In this document: positions 49,920-59,851 of the stretch, in pieces
Layout of the letters: every line of letters begins with the position of its first letter
Numbering within the stretch: position 1 is the stretch's first letter
NCBI RefSeq assembly: GCF_013395055.1
Contig: NZ_CP058349.1
Coordinates: 1,734,001-1,798,000, forward strand
DNA from: Pseudomonas sp. ABC1
GTDB taxonomy: Bacteria; Pseudomonadota; Gammaproteobacteria; Pseudomonadales; Pseudomonadaceae
Length of the DNA: 64,000 bases
Reading direction: 5' to 3'
Notes under the pieces: generated by a model
Database searches by the model: none
Told to the model about the DNA's origin: nothing
What the model saw: only the letters and a program-made list of their open reading frames with translations
Translations under genes and position numbers: made by a program

Positions 49920-49937
49920 GGTTCCTCCTTGAACCCT

Positions 49938-50032
49938 TGCCCTCTCCCCCGGCCCCTCTCCCGCAAGCGGGAGAGGGGAGCAAATGCGTTCAGCTCCCTC
50001 TCCCATTTATGGGAGAGGGTTGGGGAGAGGGC
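49938..50032. repeat. Facing REP pair between yfhM and the DUF559 gene
   Basis: The first unit at 49939-49979 has a GCAAGC loop. The second at 49995-50032 is inverted, with a CATTTATG centre. With 49484-49523 they surround the DUF559 gene. Confidence 0.85.
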
Positions 50033-50044
50033 GCCTTTACGCGA

Positions 50045-53000
50045 CTACCGCCCCCTCACCACCATCCCCTCCGGCGCACTGCCCAGCGCCTGCCAGCTCG
50101 GCCGGTACATGGACTCGACGTGGGGTGGCGGCACACGGTAGCTGCCCGGTGTCACGGCACGCGCCAGGTACAGCAGGTGCGTGGCGCCGTAGCCTTCGAC
50201 ATCCACTGCGGCCACGTAGCGGTCACCCCGGAACTCCTGATGCTTGATCTGCGCGTTCTGCATGGCAGCGTGCCATTCCTTGACCTTGCTGCTGGCGTTG
50301 TCGAGGCTCGCCGCACTCTGGGCCAGGTTCTGGTTCTCCAGTTCCAGGCCCGCTGGCAGCAGGTCCACCACCAGCGCATCCGGCACGCGCTGCTTGGCAT
50401 GCACCACCAGGTGCACCAGCACCAGGTCACCGCTGTCCAGGCGCTGCAGGTCGAGCGGGTAGCCGTCCATGTCCAGGTACTCGCGCTTGATGCCGAGGTT
50501 CTCGCCACCGGCGTGTGGCGCCTGTGATGGATACCCGGACAGCGTCAATTGCTGGTACAGCGCCGTATCACCGGCATTGCCGACGGTCAGCGGCTCGGCC
50601 AACTCGGCACGCTCCAGCTTGATGCTCGGCTGCTGATCGCTCAGCTCGAACTGGAAGGCGCCACTGGCCAGTTGCGCACGCCAGGCCTGCTCCGGCTTGA
50701 TCAGCATGCCGCGCCCCGCGAGGAACAGCGCATTGCGTTCCTGGGTCGACAGCCAGCGTTGTCCGGCCAGCTCATCGGCCAGGTTGAACAAGCGCTGCTC
50801 GCGCTGACCAGCGGCCAGATCGTGCTCCTCCAGTACGGCAAGAATCAGCGCCTGGTCACGCAGCGGGCTGCCGTAATCCGCCATCCAGTGATCGGCATTA
50901 CGCGCCTGGATCAGCCCCTGCGCCAGCGCCTGCTCGGCACGCGGAGCATCGCCCATCAGTTTCAGCGCTGCCGCCAGTTGCACCAGCGGCAGGCCGGAAC
51001 GTGCCTCGCCACTGCGCTCGAGCAGGCTGCGCAAGGTGCCCAAGGGTGCCTGCTGGCTGCGCGCCAGCACGTAACCGGCATAGGCCTGCACGGCGAAACG
51101 GGTGTGACCGACATCCTCGCTGTAGCTGGCTTCGATCAGGCTGCTCTGCTGCACGTAGCGCAGCAAGCGGTCGGTGGCCTTTTTCAGCGCCTCGGGGGGG
51201 ATGGCGAAGCCCTGCTCACGGGCGCGCAGGAGGAAATCGGTCACATAGGCGGTCAGCCAGTATTCTTCCTCGCCCTCGGCACTCCACAGGCCGAAACCAC
51301 CGTTATGGCGCTGCATGCCGAGCAGACGCTCGATACCCAGCTCGATACTCTTGCGGCGCTGCTCGTCCGGCTCGCCTTCGAGCCCGAGTTTCTTCAGGCT
51401 GGCGGCGTCGGCATACAGCGACGGGTACAAGCCACTCGCAGTCTGTTCCAGACAGCCATAGGGATAGGCCTTGAGCGCACGAATCTGCTCACCCAGGTTC
51501 AGCGGCGGGCGGCTGGACAGCGCCAGCACCGCTTCCAGCCCTGCGGGTTCGAAAGCGCTCAGGCTACCCGCCGGCAGGCTCCAGGCCGCGTCCTTGAGTA
51601 CGCTGCGAAAGTGCTGCAACTGCGCCGGGTAGGCCGGGCGAACGCCCAGCGTCCATTCACGGCTGAACGCACCAAACTCCTCGCCCGGCAGGGCCAGCCC
51701 GGACACCTCGACCTGGATGCGCCCTTGCCCCAGCCCGCCCTCGGCCCGCACCGGGATACGCAGTGTGGTGCGCTGGCCATCGTTCAGTTGGACAGGTGCC
51801 TGGCTGCTGTCCAGCAGGCGTAACTGGCCTTCTACGTTGACCTGCACCTTCAGCCGCTGCTCGGCACCGGACAGGTTGGTCAGGTCCAGCGCCAGCGTGG
51901 TTTCGTCGCCACCGGCGAGGAAGCGCGGCATCGACAGTTCGGCCACCAGTGGCGCGGCGACCAGGGTCTTGGCTTCGGCCATGCCGTAGCGCTCGTCGGT
52001 CCAGGCCTGGGCCATCAGGCGCAGCTCGCCGTTGAAGTCGGGGATATCCAGGCTGACTTCGCCTTCGCCCTTGTCATCCAGCTTCAGCGCATCGCTTTGC
52101 AGGGCCACGATCAGCACGCTGGTGTCCGGGCGCTTGCCACCGGCAGCGAGGCCGGCGTCACCACCGAAGGCCAGGCTGGCCACACGGCCCTGGCCTTCGA
52201 TCAGTTGCCCGTAGATATCCAGTTGATCGGCGCCATAGGCCTTGCGCCCGAAGAAGTTGGCGAAAGGATCGGGCGTGGCGTAACGGGTGATATTGAGGAT
52301 GCCCACATCCACCGCTGCCACCAGCACGTGCACCTGCTCGGGCACGCTGCCATCGGCATTGCGCGCATTGACCCTGACCTTGAGCGGTTGCTTCGGCCGC
52401 ACCTTCTCCGGCGCATCCAGGCTCAGCGCCAGCTTGCGCGGCGCCCGCTCCAGCGGCAGGTGCAGCAGGCCGACGGCGCGCTTGGGGGTGACCTGTGCCT
52501 TGCGCTCGCCGGGGCGAATCACCAGCGCGCTGAGGTAGAGGTCATGCTGCGCCCATTTCTTGTCGATGGGCAGCTCGAAGGTCTTGCCCTCGGCCGGAAC
52601 GCTGATCGCCTGCCACCACAGCGGCCCCTCACTGGATTCCACCAGCAGATAGCCGTTGCCAGCGGTTGGCGGAGTGACGGTGATCCTGGCCACATCGCCT
52701 GCGGCATAGGCCGGTCTGTCCAGCGCCAGCTTGACCTGATCGGGGCGCACCGCGCCGCCCTCGGCATTGTCCTGCCAGCGGTAGCCCGCCCAGAAGCGCA
52801 GGCTGCTGAGGCGCCCGGTATCCTGGTCGATCACCTCGACACGGTACGGCCCCCACTCCACCGGGAAACTGACCTTCGCGGTGCCACCGGCTTCGATGCG
52901 CAGCGGCTCGTCACTCAGGGTAAGAAACTTCTCGGTGTAGTTGTGCCGCCAGCCTTCGCCATCGGAGAAGCTCCAGAAGTAGTCGCGGCGCTCACGGATC

Positions 53001-54940
53001 AGACGGACTTGCAGGTTGTCGGCCGCCAGCTTGTTGCCCGCGGCATCGGCGACCAGCAACTCGAACTCGGCCAGGCTGTCGGCGTCGACCTCCTCGCCGT
53101 CGAACAGGCCACGCAGCCCCGGCAGACGCTCGGCGGGCCACACTGGCTGCACGATGCGGCGGGTGATCGGCCGGCCACCGGACTCCTGCAGGCTGGCCTG
53201 GAGAATCAGGCGCAGCGGCGAGCGCGCATCGCCCCAGCGGTTTTCCGGACGCAATACGGCTTGGCCCTGGTCGTCCAGGCTGACTTCATCGAGTTCCTGG
53301 TCCTGGGTCAGGTCTGCCTCGGTGATGTCGCCGAACTGATACCCCGGCAGCTTCGCCACCGCCTCGCGCAGCGGGCGCACGTAGAGCTGGCCACTCAGGC
53401 GATTGCCGGCAGCCGGGGCGCCGTAGAGGTAGCGACCGGTCACGGCGAATTCGGCGGTGTCGCCCGGTGCGTAAGGCTCATCGCGGCCCTTGAGTTCCAG
53501 CGCCAGGCGCTCGGGCAGGAAGTCTTCGACGAGGAATTCGTACAACTGCGGACTGCCATCGCCCAGGTCGAACAGCAGTTGCCAGCGCCCGGTCGGCGCC
53601 TCCTCGGCCAATTGCAGCTGGTATTGATACAGGCCGGAATCGTCGGCGTTCCAGACGAACTTGCGGCTGACCTGCTCATCCGGGCGGCGCACCTCGACGC
53701 TCACCGGCTGCGCATTCACCGCCTTGCCGTCGGCATCGCGCAGCAGCGCGTTGAGCGGCACGGTTTCGCCAGGACGATAGAGGTCGCGCGGGCCGAACAC
53801 GAAGAACTGCAACGGGTGGGCCTTGGGCCCGGCGATATCGAACTCGGCCAGGTCCAGTGCCGGTGCATTCAGGCGCAACAGGCTGGTCTGCTCATCCTGC
53901 CTGGCCAGCAGCAACTCGGCCTTGGCCGGCAACGGCAATTGCGCATGGCCCTTGCCGTCGGTCTTGCCCTCGGCGAGCAGCGCACCGTCGCCATCGAGCA
54001 GTTCCAGCGCCACCCCGGACTGCGCCTTGCCGCCCTCCAGCGCCTGGGTAAACACATCCAGGCGGTCACGGTAACGGTGGGCCGACAGCCCGATATCGCT
54101 CAGGCTGAACAGGGTTGCCGGCTGCGAATAGCTGTAGCTGCCGGCCTCGCGCATCACCGCCAGGTACACGCCAGCCTGCTTGAACGGCTCCAGGCCGGCG
54201 ATGGGCAGCAACAGGGTTTCACGGGTGTTGCGCGCCGGCTTGAGGTCGAAGCGCCCGCCATAGACCAGATCGGCCATCGGCAGCAGTTGCTGCGACTCCC
54301 AGGTATCGAGGCTACTGCTGCGGCCCCAGCGCGAGAGAAACTTCGGCAAGGCCTCGGGCTTGATGCGGAAGAACTCGACGTTGACCTTGTCGACGTTCAG
54401 AGCGATCACCGGCAGGCCCTCGGCCAGGCGCGTCGGCAACAGCGAGCCGCGGCTGGCGAAGCCGACGCTGGCCTGCAGGTCGCGGGTTTCGAAGCGGCTG
54501 ACATGCTCGGCGGCCAGCTTGGCGTCATTGATGCCACGCAGGCCGGCATCGATGGTCAACACCAGCTTGCGCTGCGGCTCCAGGTGACGCAGGCGCAGCT
54601 CGGTGAGACTGTCGGTCAGCTCCCAGGCACCATCGACCTTGCCGTCCTTGGCATCGACCAGGTGCAGGCGCTTGGCGAAGGACTGGTCCGGGTCCAGAGG
54701 CACGGAGAAGGTCACCGACAGCGCACTGGCGCCGTCCAGCTGAATCTCGGAAACATCGACCACTTCGAGTGGCCGACCGGCATGACGCTCGGCCAGCGCC
54801 GCACGATCCATGGCGGGTTGCGCCGGGCGCTGCTCAGTGGCGACAGGCGCGGTACGGGCAGCGGTGACGGAGTCCTGCGAAGAGTCACAGGCAGTGAGCA
54901 GGCACAGGACAATGGCCAGAAGCAGTCCTTTGTTCGGCAT
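50045..54940 (-). CDS. yfhM: Bacterial alpha-2-macroglobulin lipoprotein (YfhM/MagD type)
   Basis: The 1631-residue periplasmic protease trap has a lipoprotein signal (MPNKGLLLAIVLCLLTAC, lipobox LTAC) and then the MG-domain array. The thioester motif CLEQ is present in 'YPYGCLEQTASGLYPSLY', making this the thioester-bearing class. Start ATG 54940 is fixed by the signal peptide. Partner pbpC, a cell-wall repair synthase, lies downstream across the DUF559 gene. The shared role proposed for the pair is defence when the envelope is breached. Length is close to E. coli YfhM (1653). Confidence 0.96.
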   Translation of the reverse strand: MPNKGLLLAIVLCLLTACDSSQDSVTAARTAPVATEQRPAQPAMDRAALAERHAGRPLEVVDVSEIQLDGASALSVTFSVPLDPDQSFAKRLHLVDAKDGKVDGAWELTDSLTELRLRHLEPQRKLVLTIDAGLRGINDAKLAAEHVSRFETRDLQASVGFASRGSLLPTRLAEGLPVIALNVDKVNVEFFRIKPEALPKFLSRWGRSSSLDTWESQQLLPMADLVYGGRFDLKPARNTRETLLLPIAGLEPFKQAGVYLAVMREAGSYSYSQPATLFSLSDIGLSAHRYRDRLDVFTQALEGGKAQSGVALELLDGDGALLAEGKTDGKGHAQLPLPAKAELLLARQDEQTSLLRLNAPALDLAEFDIAGPKAHPLQFFVFGPRDLYRPGETVPLNALLRDADGKAVNAQPVSVEVRRPDEQVSRKFVWNADDSGLYQYQLQLAEEAPTGRWQLLFDLGDGSPQLYEFLVEDFLPERLALELKGRDEPYAPGDTAEFAVTGRYLYGAPAAGNRLSGQLYVRPLREAVAKLPGYQFGDITEADLTQDQELDEVSLDDQGQAVLRPENRWGDARSPLRLILQASLQESGGRPITRRIVQPVWPAERLPGLRGLFDGEEVDADSLAEFELLVADAAGNKLAADNLQVRLIRERRDYFWSFSDGEGWRHNYTEKFLTLSDEPLRIEAGGTAKVSFPVEWGPYRVEVIDQDTGRLSSLRFWAGYRWQDNAEGGAVRPDQVKLALDRPAYAAGDVARITVTPPTAGNGYLLVESSEGPLWWQAISVPAEGKTFELPIDKKWAQHDLYLSALVIRPGERKAQVTPKRAVGLLHLPLERAPRKLALSLDAPEKVRPKQPLKVRVNARNADGSVPEQVHVLVAAVDVGILNITRYATPDPFANFFGRKAYGADQLDIYGQLIEGQGRVASLAFGGDAGLAAGGKRPDTSVLIVALQSDALKLDDKGEGEVSLDIPDFNGELRLMAQAWTDERYGMAEAKTLVAAPLVAELSMPRFLAGGDETTLALDLTNLSGAEQRLKVQVNVEGQLRLLDSSQAPVQLNDGQRTTLRIPVRAEGGLGQGRIQVEVSGLALPGEEFGAFSREWTLGVRPAYPAQLQHFRSVLKDAAWSLPAGSLSAFEPAGLEAVLALSSRPPLNLGEQIRALKAYPYGCLEQTASGLYPSLYADAASLKKLGLEGEPDEQRRKSIELGIERLLGMQRHNGGFGLWSAEGEEEYWLTAYVTDFLLRAREQGFAIPPEALKKATDRLLRYVQQSSLIEASYSEDVGHTRFAVQAYAGYVLARSQQAPLGTLRSLLERSGEARSGLPLVQLAAALKLMGDAPRAEQALAQGLIQARNADHWMADYGSPLRDQALILAVLEEHDLAAGQREQRLFNLADELAGQRWLSTQERNALFLAGRGMLIKPEQAWRAQLASGAFQFELSDQQPSIKLERAELAEPLTVGNAGDTALYQQLTLSGYPSQAPHAGGENLGIKREYLDMDGYPLDLQRLDSGDLVLVHLVVHAKQRVPDALVVDLLPAGLELENQNLAQSAASLDNASSKVKEWHAAMQNAQIKHQEFRGDRYVAAVDVEGYGATHLLYLARAVTPGSYRVPPPHVESMYRPSWQALGSAPEGMVVRGR

Positions 54941-55106
54941 TACGGGCTCCAGAATCAGGGGACGCAGTGGCCGGTCAGTATAGTGAAGGCCTTGTCGGAT
55001 GCCGAGGCGGCATTCACAAGGTTTCCATGGTCGAGCTTGACGCGGCCCGCTCGGCAAGGCTTTATCCCTGCTGTTTTTCGCCACCCCACCGACGGCTGTT
55101 TCGACC

Positions 55107-55880
55107 TTGACCAACACCCTGCGCCTGCTGATCTCGTTGCTGCTCTGCCTTTCGACGGCCACCGCCCAGGCGGCGCCGGCGAGCCCCGAGCTGGTGGTCG
55201 GCTACTACGACTTTCCGCCGGAGATCTACACCGACGCCGAAGGCTTCGTGCACGGCCCGGTCATCGACCTGACCCGCCAGGTACTCAAGGAGGCAGGCTA
55301 CCGCGCCGTCTACCGGCAGCTCGCCAGCGCCCGGCTCTATCGTGACCTGATCGAAGGCAACATCGACCTCTGGGTCGGCGCTGCCGGCAAGCCGGGGCTC
55401 GTCGAGCACACGCTGGAAAGTCGCAACATCCTCGGACAGACCCGCATCAACCTGTACTTTCGCCCCGACACCCGCCCGCCGAGGATTCCCGAAGACCTGG
55501 TCGGCAAGGAACTGATCGTGCTCGGTGGCTACAGCTACTCGCAGGACCTGGCGGCGCTGTTCGACAACGCGGACATGGCCCTGCAACTACGCCGCACCGG
55601 CACCCACGAATCGGCCCTGCAGATGCTGATGCACCGCCGCGCCGACTACGTACTGGGCTATCAATCGCCCATGCAGGAAGCCGTGCGCAAGGCCGGCATG
55701 GACATGCTGCCGCACCTCGCCCTGCAGGACGTGCCGATCCGCTTCATCATTTCCCGCCGCAGCCACGACAGCCTGGGGCTGCGCGACGCCCTGGACAGGG
55801 CCTACGAGCGCCTGAGCCAGGACAACCAGGACATCCGCCTGCCGCTGCCTAGCGCCCGCGCGGCCTGGCCCTTGCCGTAG
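55107..55880 (+). CDS. Periplasmic solute-binding protein, SBP_bac_3-like
   Basis: The 257-residue protein starts at TTG 55107, which leads straight into a signal peptide ending AQA; no ATG or GTG occurs between the preceding in-frame stop (55038) and it. The mature part ('LVVGYYDFPPEIYTDAEGFVHGPVIDLTRQVLKEAGY') is a type II binding-protein fold as in amino-acid ABC transporters. No transporter genes adjoin, so it may be an orphan binding or sensory protein. Its 3' end overlaps the hrpB 3' end by 32 bp (convergent). Confidence 0.83.
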   Translation: MTNTLRLLISLLLCLSTATAQAAPASPELVVGYYDFPPEIYTDAEGFVHGPVIDLTRQVLKEAGYRAVYRQLASARLYRDLIEGNIDLWVGAAGKPGLVEHTLESRNILGQTRINLYFRPDTRPPRIPEDLVGKELIVLGGYSYSQDLAALFDNADMALQLRRTGTHESALQMLMHRRADYVLGYQSPMQEAVRKAGMDMLPHLALQDVPIRFIISRRSHDSLGLRDALDRAYERLSQDNQDIRLPLPSARAAWPLP

Positions 55881-58371
55881 GCTCGGCGACCAGCGGGTCG
55901 TCGGGCCAGTAGTGCTTGGGGTAGCGCCCCTTCAAATCCTTCTTCACCTCGGCATAGGTGTTGGCCCAGAAGCTCGCCAGGTCCTGAGTGACCTGCACCG
56001 GGCGCCGCGCCGGCGACAGCAGGTGCAGCTTGAGTGGCTGGCGGCCGGCGGCGATACGTGGCGTGACGGCCATGCCGAACAGTTCCTGCAGACGCACCGC
56101 CAGCACCGGCGGCGCCTCGCTGTAGTCCAGCCGGATCGACGAGCCGGACGGCACCTGGACATGGGTCGGCGCCAGGTCGTCGAGTTGCTGCGGCAGTGGC
56201 CATGGCAAGGCATTGCGCAGGATGGCGGCGAGGTCGAGCTGGCCGAAGTGGCTCAGGCGGCTGACGTTATCCAGGTAGGGTTGCAACCATTCTTCCAGGG
56301 TATCGAGCAGGGCCGCATCGCCCAGGTCCGGCCACGGGCTCTGCCCGTCGCGCTGCAGGTCGAGCCCGCGCAGCAGCGCCACGCGCGCCTGGAACTGCCG
56401 CAGTTCCGGCGTCCAGGGCAACAGCTCCAACCCTTTGCGCCGCACCACGCCCAGCAGCGCACTGGCACGGGCCGTGGCGTCGAGCCCCGGCAAGGGCTCG
56501 CGGGCGAGGACCAGCTCACCGACCTTGCGCTGACGCTCGGCGCGCAGCACGCCTTCGCGCTCGTCCCAGTCGAGGGCGTCCAGCAGTGTCACCTGCTCGG
56601 CCAGCACGCTGTCGAACAGGCCCGCATCGAGGTCGCAAGCCAGGTAGATGCGCTCCTCGCGCTGCCCCTGGCGACTGCCCAGATCAGCGACCACCAGCCA
56701 CGGATGCTTCATCAGTGCATCGACCTCGCCGAACAACGCTGCCCGTCCATTGGCCAGGCGGTACTCGGCGCCGCCGGCGCGGCGCTGGCACGCGACGCGG
56801 TCCGGATAGGCCAGGGCCAGCAGGCAACCCAGCCAGCGCGGGTGCGCCGGATCGTCCACCGGCGTGGCCGGCCGCTCACGCAGGTAGCCCCGGTATTGCC
56901 TGGCCAGTTGCTTCACCCGCTGCACGGCCGCCTGTGCCTGCCGAGGCAGGCGTGCCCCGCCCTCGAGCAGCGCCAGGCGGCTGTGCACATCCGCGCCCGC
57001 GCCACGCAGGATGTCGCGCTCACCCAGCAAGGCCGCCACATCGCAGGCCATTGCCCCCAGGCCCAGCGCCTGCCCACGCAGCAACAGGTGCCCGATCCGT
57101 GGATGGGCCGGCAACACGGCCATGGCTTTTCCATGGGGGCTCAGGCCACCATCGGCCTTCAACGCGCCCAGGCGCCGCAACAGCTCACGGGCCTGGGCGA
57201 ACGCGGCGGCGGGCGGCGAGTCGAGCCATTTCAACTGCTCGGGCGACATCCCCCAGCGCGCCAGTTGCAAGGCCAGCCCGGCCAGGTCCGCCTGCAGCAC
57301 CTCGGCGGCGGAATAGGCCGGCAGTTGTTCATGCTGGGCCTGCGACCACAAGCGGTAGCAGACGCCCGGCTCCAGCCGTCCAGCCCGGCCGGCGCGCTGC
57401 TCGGCGCTGGCGCGTGAGATGCGCTGGGTGTCCAGCCGTGTCATGCCGGTACCGGGGTCGAAACGCGGCACCCGCTCCAGCCCGGCATCGATCACCACGC
57501 GCACGCCGTCGATGGTCAGGCTGGTTTCGGCGATATTGGTCGCCAGCACCAGCTTGCGCTTGCCCACCGGGGCCGGCTCGATGGCGGCGCGCTGGGCATT
57601 CAGTTCCAGCTCGCCATGCAGGGGGCAGAGCAGCAGGTCGGGCCGCTCGCCCAGCACCTCAGCCAGTTGCTGGTGCACGCGACGAATCTCCGCCAGCCCC
57701 GGCAGGAACACCAGGATGCTGCCACCCTGCTCGTCGAGCGCCTCCAGGCAGGCACGCACCACCGCCGGCTCGATGAAATCCCCTGGCCGCCAGGGCTGCC
57801 CCCAGCGGATATCCACCGGAAACATGCGCCCTTCGCTGGTCACCACCGGCGCATCGTCGAGCAGGCGCGACAAGCGTTCGCCCTCCAGGGTCGCGGACAT
57901 CAGCAACACCTTCAGCGGCTGCTCGTCCCGCAGCAGCTCGCGCCCACTGAGGCTCAACGCCAGCGCCAGGTCGGAGTCGAGGTTGCGCAGGTGGAACTCG
58001 TCGAAGATCACCAGGCCCACACCCTCCAGTGCCGGGTCGTCCTGCAGGCGTCGCGCCAGGATGCCTTCGGTCACCACTTCGATGCGCGTGCTCGGCCCGA
58101 CCCGGCTGTCCAGGCGGATACGGTAGCCGACGGTTTCCCCGACCTGCTCGCCCAACTCACCCGCCATGCGCTCCGCCGCCGCGCGCGCCGCCACCCGGCG
58201 CGGTTGCAGCATGAGAATGCTCTGCCCACCCAGCCAGGCCTCCTGCAACAGGGCCAGCGGCACCCGCGTGGTCTTGCCGGCCCCCGGCGGCGCCTGCAAC
58301 ACCGCTTCGTCACGGTCGAGCAAGGCAGCACGCAAGGCCGGCAGGGCGGCATCGATGGGCAGAGGGGTCAT
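55849..58371 (-). CDS. hrpB: ATP-dependent RNA helicase HrpB
   Basis: The 840-residue DExH-type helicase has Walker A 'APPGAGKTT' (about 27-35), 'LQPRRVAARA', the DEFH box in 'VIFDEFHLRN', 'LLMSATLEG' and 'QRAGRAGR'. The C-terminal HrpB-specific domain ends near 'KGRYPKHYWPDDP'. The cellular RNA target is not known. Start ATG 58371 has no competitor. It ends convergently with the binding-protein gene. Confidence 0.96.
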   Translation of the reverse strand: MTPLPIDAALPALRAALLDRDEAVLQAPPGAGKTTRVPLALLQEAWLGGQSILMLQPRRVAARAAAERMAGELGEQVGETVGYRIRLDSRVGPSTRIEVVTEGILARRLQDDPALEGVGLVIFDEFHLRNLDSDLALALSLSGRELLRDEQPLKVLLMSATLEGERLSRLLDDAPVVTSEGRMFPVDIRWGQPWRPGDFIEPAVVRACLEALDEQGGSILVFLPGLAEIRRVHQQLAEVLGERPDLLLCPLHGELELNAQRAAIEPAPVGKRKLVLATNIAETSLTIDGVRVVIDAGLERVPRFDPGTGMTRLDTQRISRASAEQRAGRAGRLEPGVCYRLWSQAQHEQLPAYSAAEVLQADLAGLALQLARWGMSPEQLKWLDSPPAAAFAQARELLRRLGALKADGGLSPHGKAMAVLPAHPRIGHLLLRGQALGLGAMACDVAALLGERDILRGAGADVHSRLALLEGGARLPRQAQAAVQRVKQLARQYRGYLRERPATPVDDPAHPRWLGCLLALAYPDRVACQRRAGGAEYRLANGRAALFGEVDALMKHPWLVVADLGSRQGQREERIYLACDLDAGLFDSVLAEQVTLLDALDWDEREGVLRAERQRKVGELVLAREPLPGLDATARASALLGVVRRKGLELLPWTPELRQFQARVALLRGLDLQRDGQSPWPDLGDAALLDTLEEWLQPYLDNVSRLSHFGQLDLAAILRNALPWPLPQQLDDLAPTHVQVPSGSSIRLDYSEAPPVLAVRLQELFGMAVTPRIAAGRQPLKLHLLSPARRPVQVTQDLASFWANTYAEVKKDLKGRYPKHYWPDDPLVAEPTARARPRGR

Positions 58372-58497
58372 ACGGGATCTCGGGCAGCCAAGGGGAAACG
58401 GACGGTGGATTCTACTGACCCGTCCTGTAAATCGCGCGCGGGAATTTGGCTTTGGCTTATAGTAGAGCGCGCGGAATCAAACCATCAGGAGACCTCC

Positions 58498-58914
58498 ATG
58501 CCCATGCGCTCTCGCCTCGTCAGCGGCGTCCTCATTGCCACCCTGGTCAGCCAGCTGACCGCTTGCGGCACCCTGTTCTATCCGGATCGCCGGGGCCAGA
58601 TCGACGGCCGCATCGACCCGGCCATCGCCGCGTTCAACGCCATCGGTCTGCTGTTCTACGTCATCCCCGGCCTGCTGGCCTTCGGCATCGACTTCGCCAC
58701 CGGCGCCATCTACCTGCCGGACAACCAGTACAGCCTTGCGCCGGAAACACTGCAGGATGCCATCGGTGCCGACGGCAAGGTCGACATGGCGCGCCTGAAA
58801 GCCATCATCGAGCGCGAAACCGGCCACAGCCTGCCGCTAGACGACCCACGCCTGATCCAGCAGCAGGGCAGCCTGGAGCAACTTGCCAGCCTGGGCCTCG
58901 TCCGCGCAGCCTGA
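58498..58914 (+). CDS. YceK/YidQ-like lipoprotein
   Basis: The 138-residue protein has a lipoprotein signal with lipobox LTAC ('LVSQLTACGTLFYPDRRGQ'), then a hydrophobic middle ('AFNAIGLLFYVIPGLLAFGIDFATGAIYLP') typical of small YceK/YidQ-type lipoproteins. The function is unknown. A strong AGGAG precedes ATG 58498. The following exporter gene begins 2 bp after its stop. Confidence 0.87.
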   Translation: MPMRSRLVSGVLIATLVSQLTACGTLFYPDRRGQIDGRIDPAIAAFNAIGLLFYVIPGLLAFGIDFATGAIYLPDNQYSLAPETLQDAIGADGKVDMARLKAIIERETGHSLPLDDPRLIQQQGSLEQLASLGLVRAA

Positions 58915-58916
58915 AC

Positions 58917-59792
58917 ATGCAGGACTCACAGCGCTATGCGCTTCTGCTGCGCCGCGCCACCCGCGCGGCGTTGGCGACGGCCCTGCTGCTGGCGCTGTGC
59001 AAGGCGGTCGCCTGGTGGTACAGCGGCTCGGTCAGCCTGCTGGCCGGTCTGACCGACTCACTGCTGGATGGCGCAGCCTCACTGCTCAACCTGCTGGCCG
59101 TGCACTATGCACTGCGTCCAGCGGACGACGATCACCGCTACGGGCATGGCAAGGCCGAAGCCCTGGCGGGCCTGGGGCAGGCGGCGTTCATCGGCGTCAG
59201 CGCGATTCTGGTCGGCATCCAGGGCATCGACCAGTTGCGCCATCCAGCGCCCCTCGGTGCCCATGCACTGGGTATCGCAGTGATGCTCCTGTCCCTGGCC
59301 ATGACCGCCGCCCTGTTGCTTTACCAGCGCCATGTCATTCGACTGACCGGCTCCAACGCGATCCGCGCCGACGCCCTGCACTACCGCTCCGACCTGTTAC
59401 TCAATGGCGGCATCCTGTTGGCGCTGATCCTCGCCAGCCTGGGTTGGGAGCATCTGGATGCCATCTTCGGCCTGGCGATCGCGCTGTACATCCTCTGGAG
59501 CGCCGTCAGCATCGCCCGCGAATCCGTCACCACCCTGATGGACACCGAGCTGCCCGAACCCGTGAGCACGCACATGCTGCAGCGGGTACTGGCGATCCCC
59601 GGCGTACTCGGCTGCCACGACCTGCGCACACGGGCTTCCGGCAACCACTGGTTCGTCCAATTGCACTTGGAGCTGCCCGGCACACTGCCCCTGTCCGAGG
59701 CACACGCCCTGTGCGAACAGGCCGAAGCGGCCATCCGCCAGGACTATCCGAAGGCCCAGGTATTGGTGCATGCGGACCCTGTCGAAGGCTGA
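58917..59792 (+). CDS. Cation diffusion facilitator, FieF-like
   Basis: The 291-residue inner-membrane exporter has metal-site Asp in 'LTDSLLDGAASLLN' (helix 2) and His/Asp in 'ALHYRSDLLLN' (helix 5), the DxxxD/HxxxD pattern of FieF/YiiP. 'HRYGHGKAEALAGL' and the C-terminal 'HDLRTRASGNHWFVQLHLEL' are family features. The substrate is likely Zn(II) or Fe(II). It lacks the His-rich loop seen in dmeF of this window. It follows the lipoprotein gene with 2 bp between and ends at a strong terminator. Confidence 0.93.
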   Translation: MQDSQRYALLLRRATRAALATALLLALCKAVAWWYSGSVSLLAGLTDSLLDGAASLLNLLAVHYALRPADDDHRYGHGKAEALAGLGQAAFIGVSAILVGIQGIDQLRHPAPLGAHALGIAVMLLSLAMTAALLLYQRHVIRLTGSNAIRADALHYRSDLLLNGGILLALILASLGWEHLDAIFGLAIALYILWSAVSIARESVTTLMDTELPEPVSTHMLQRVLAIPGVLGCHDLRTRASGNHWFVQLHLELPGTLPLSEAHALCEQAEAAIRQDYPKAQVLVHADPVEG

Positions 59793-59821
59793 ATGCTTGC
59801 ACAAGCATTCTCGACGCAAAA

Positions 59822-59851
59822 AAAAAGACCATGCCCGGGCATGGTCTTTTT
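59822..59851. terminator. Rho-independent terminator
   Basis: AAAAAGACCATGCCC pairs with GGGCATGGTCTTTTT, a long perfect stem with A- and T-tracts. A smaller hairpin (GAATGCTTG-CA-CAAGCATTC, 59791-59810) overlaps the stop codon of the exporter just before it. Confidence 0.95.

Noticed and set aside
52097..55345. Very long open frame (about 1080 codons) on the plus strand opposite yfhM
   Set aside because: It is the antisense shadow of a recognised high-GC gene. Its composition is Arg/Gln/His/Gly-rich, with no family motif and no plausible start signal. The same applies to the long antisense frames opposite parE, parC, pbpC, cadA, the sensor kinase and the eut fusion.
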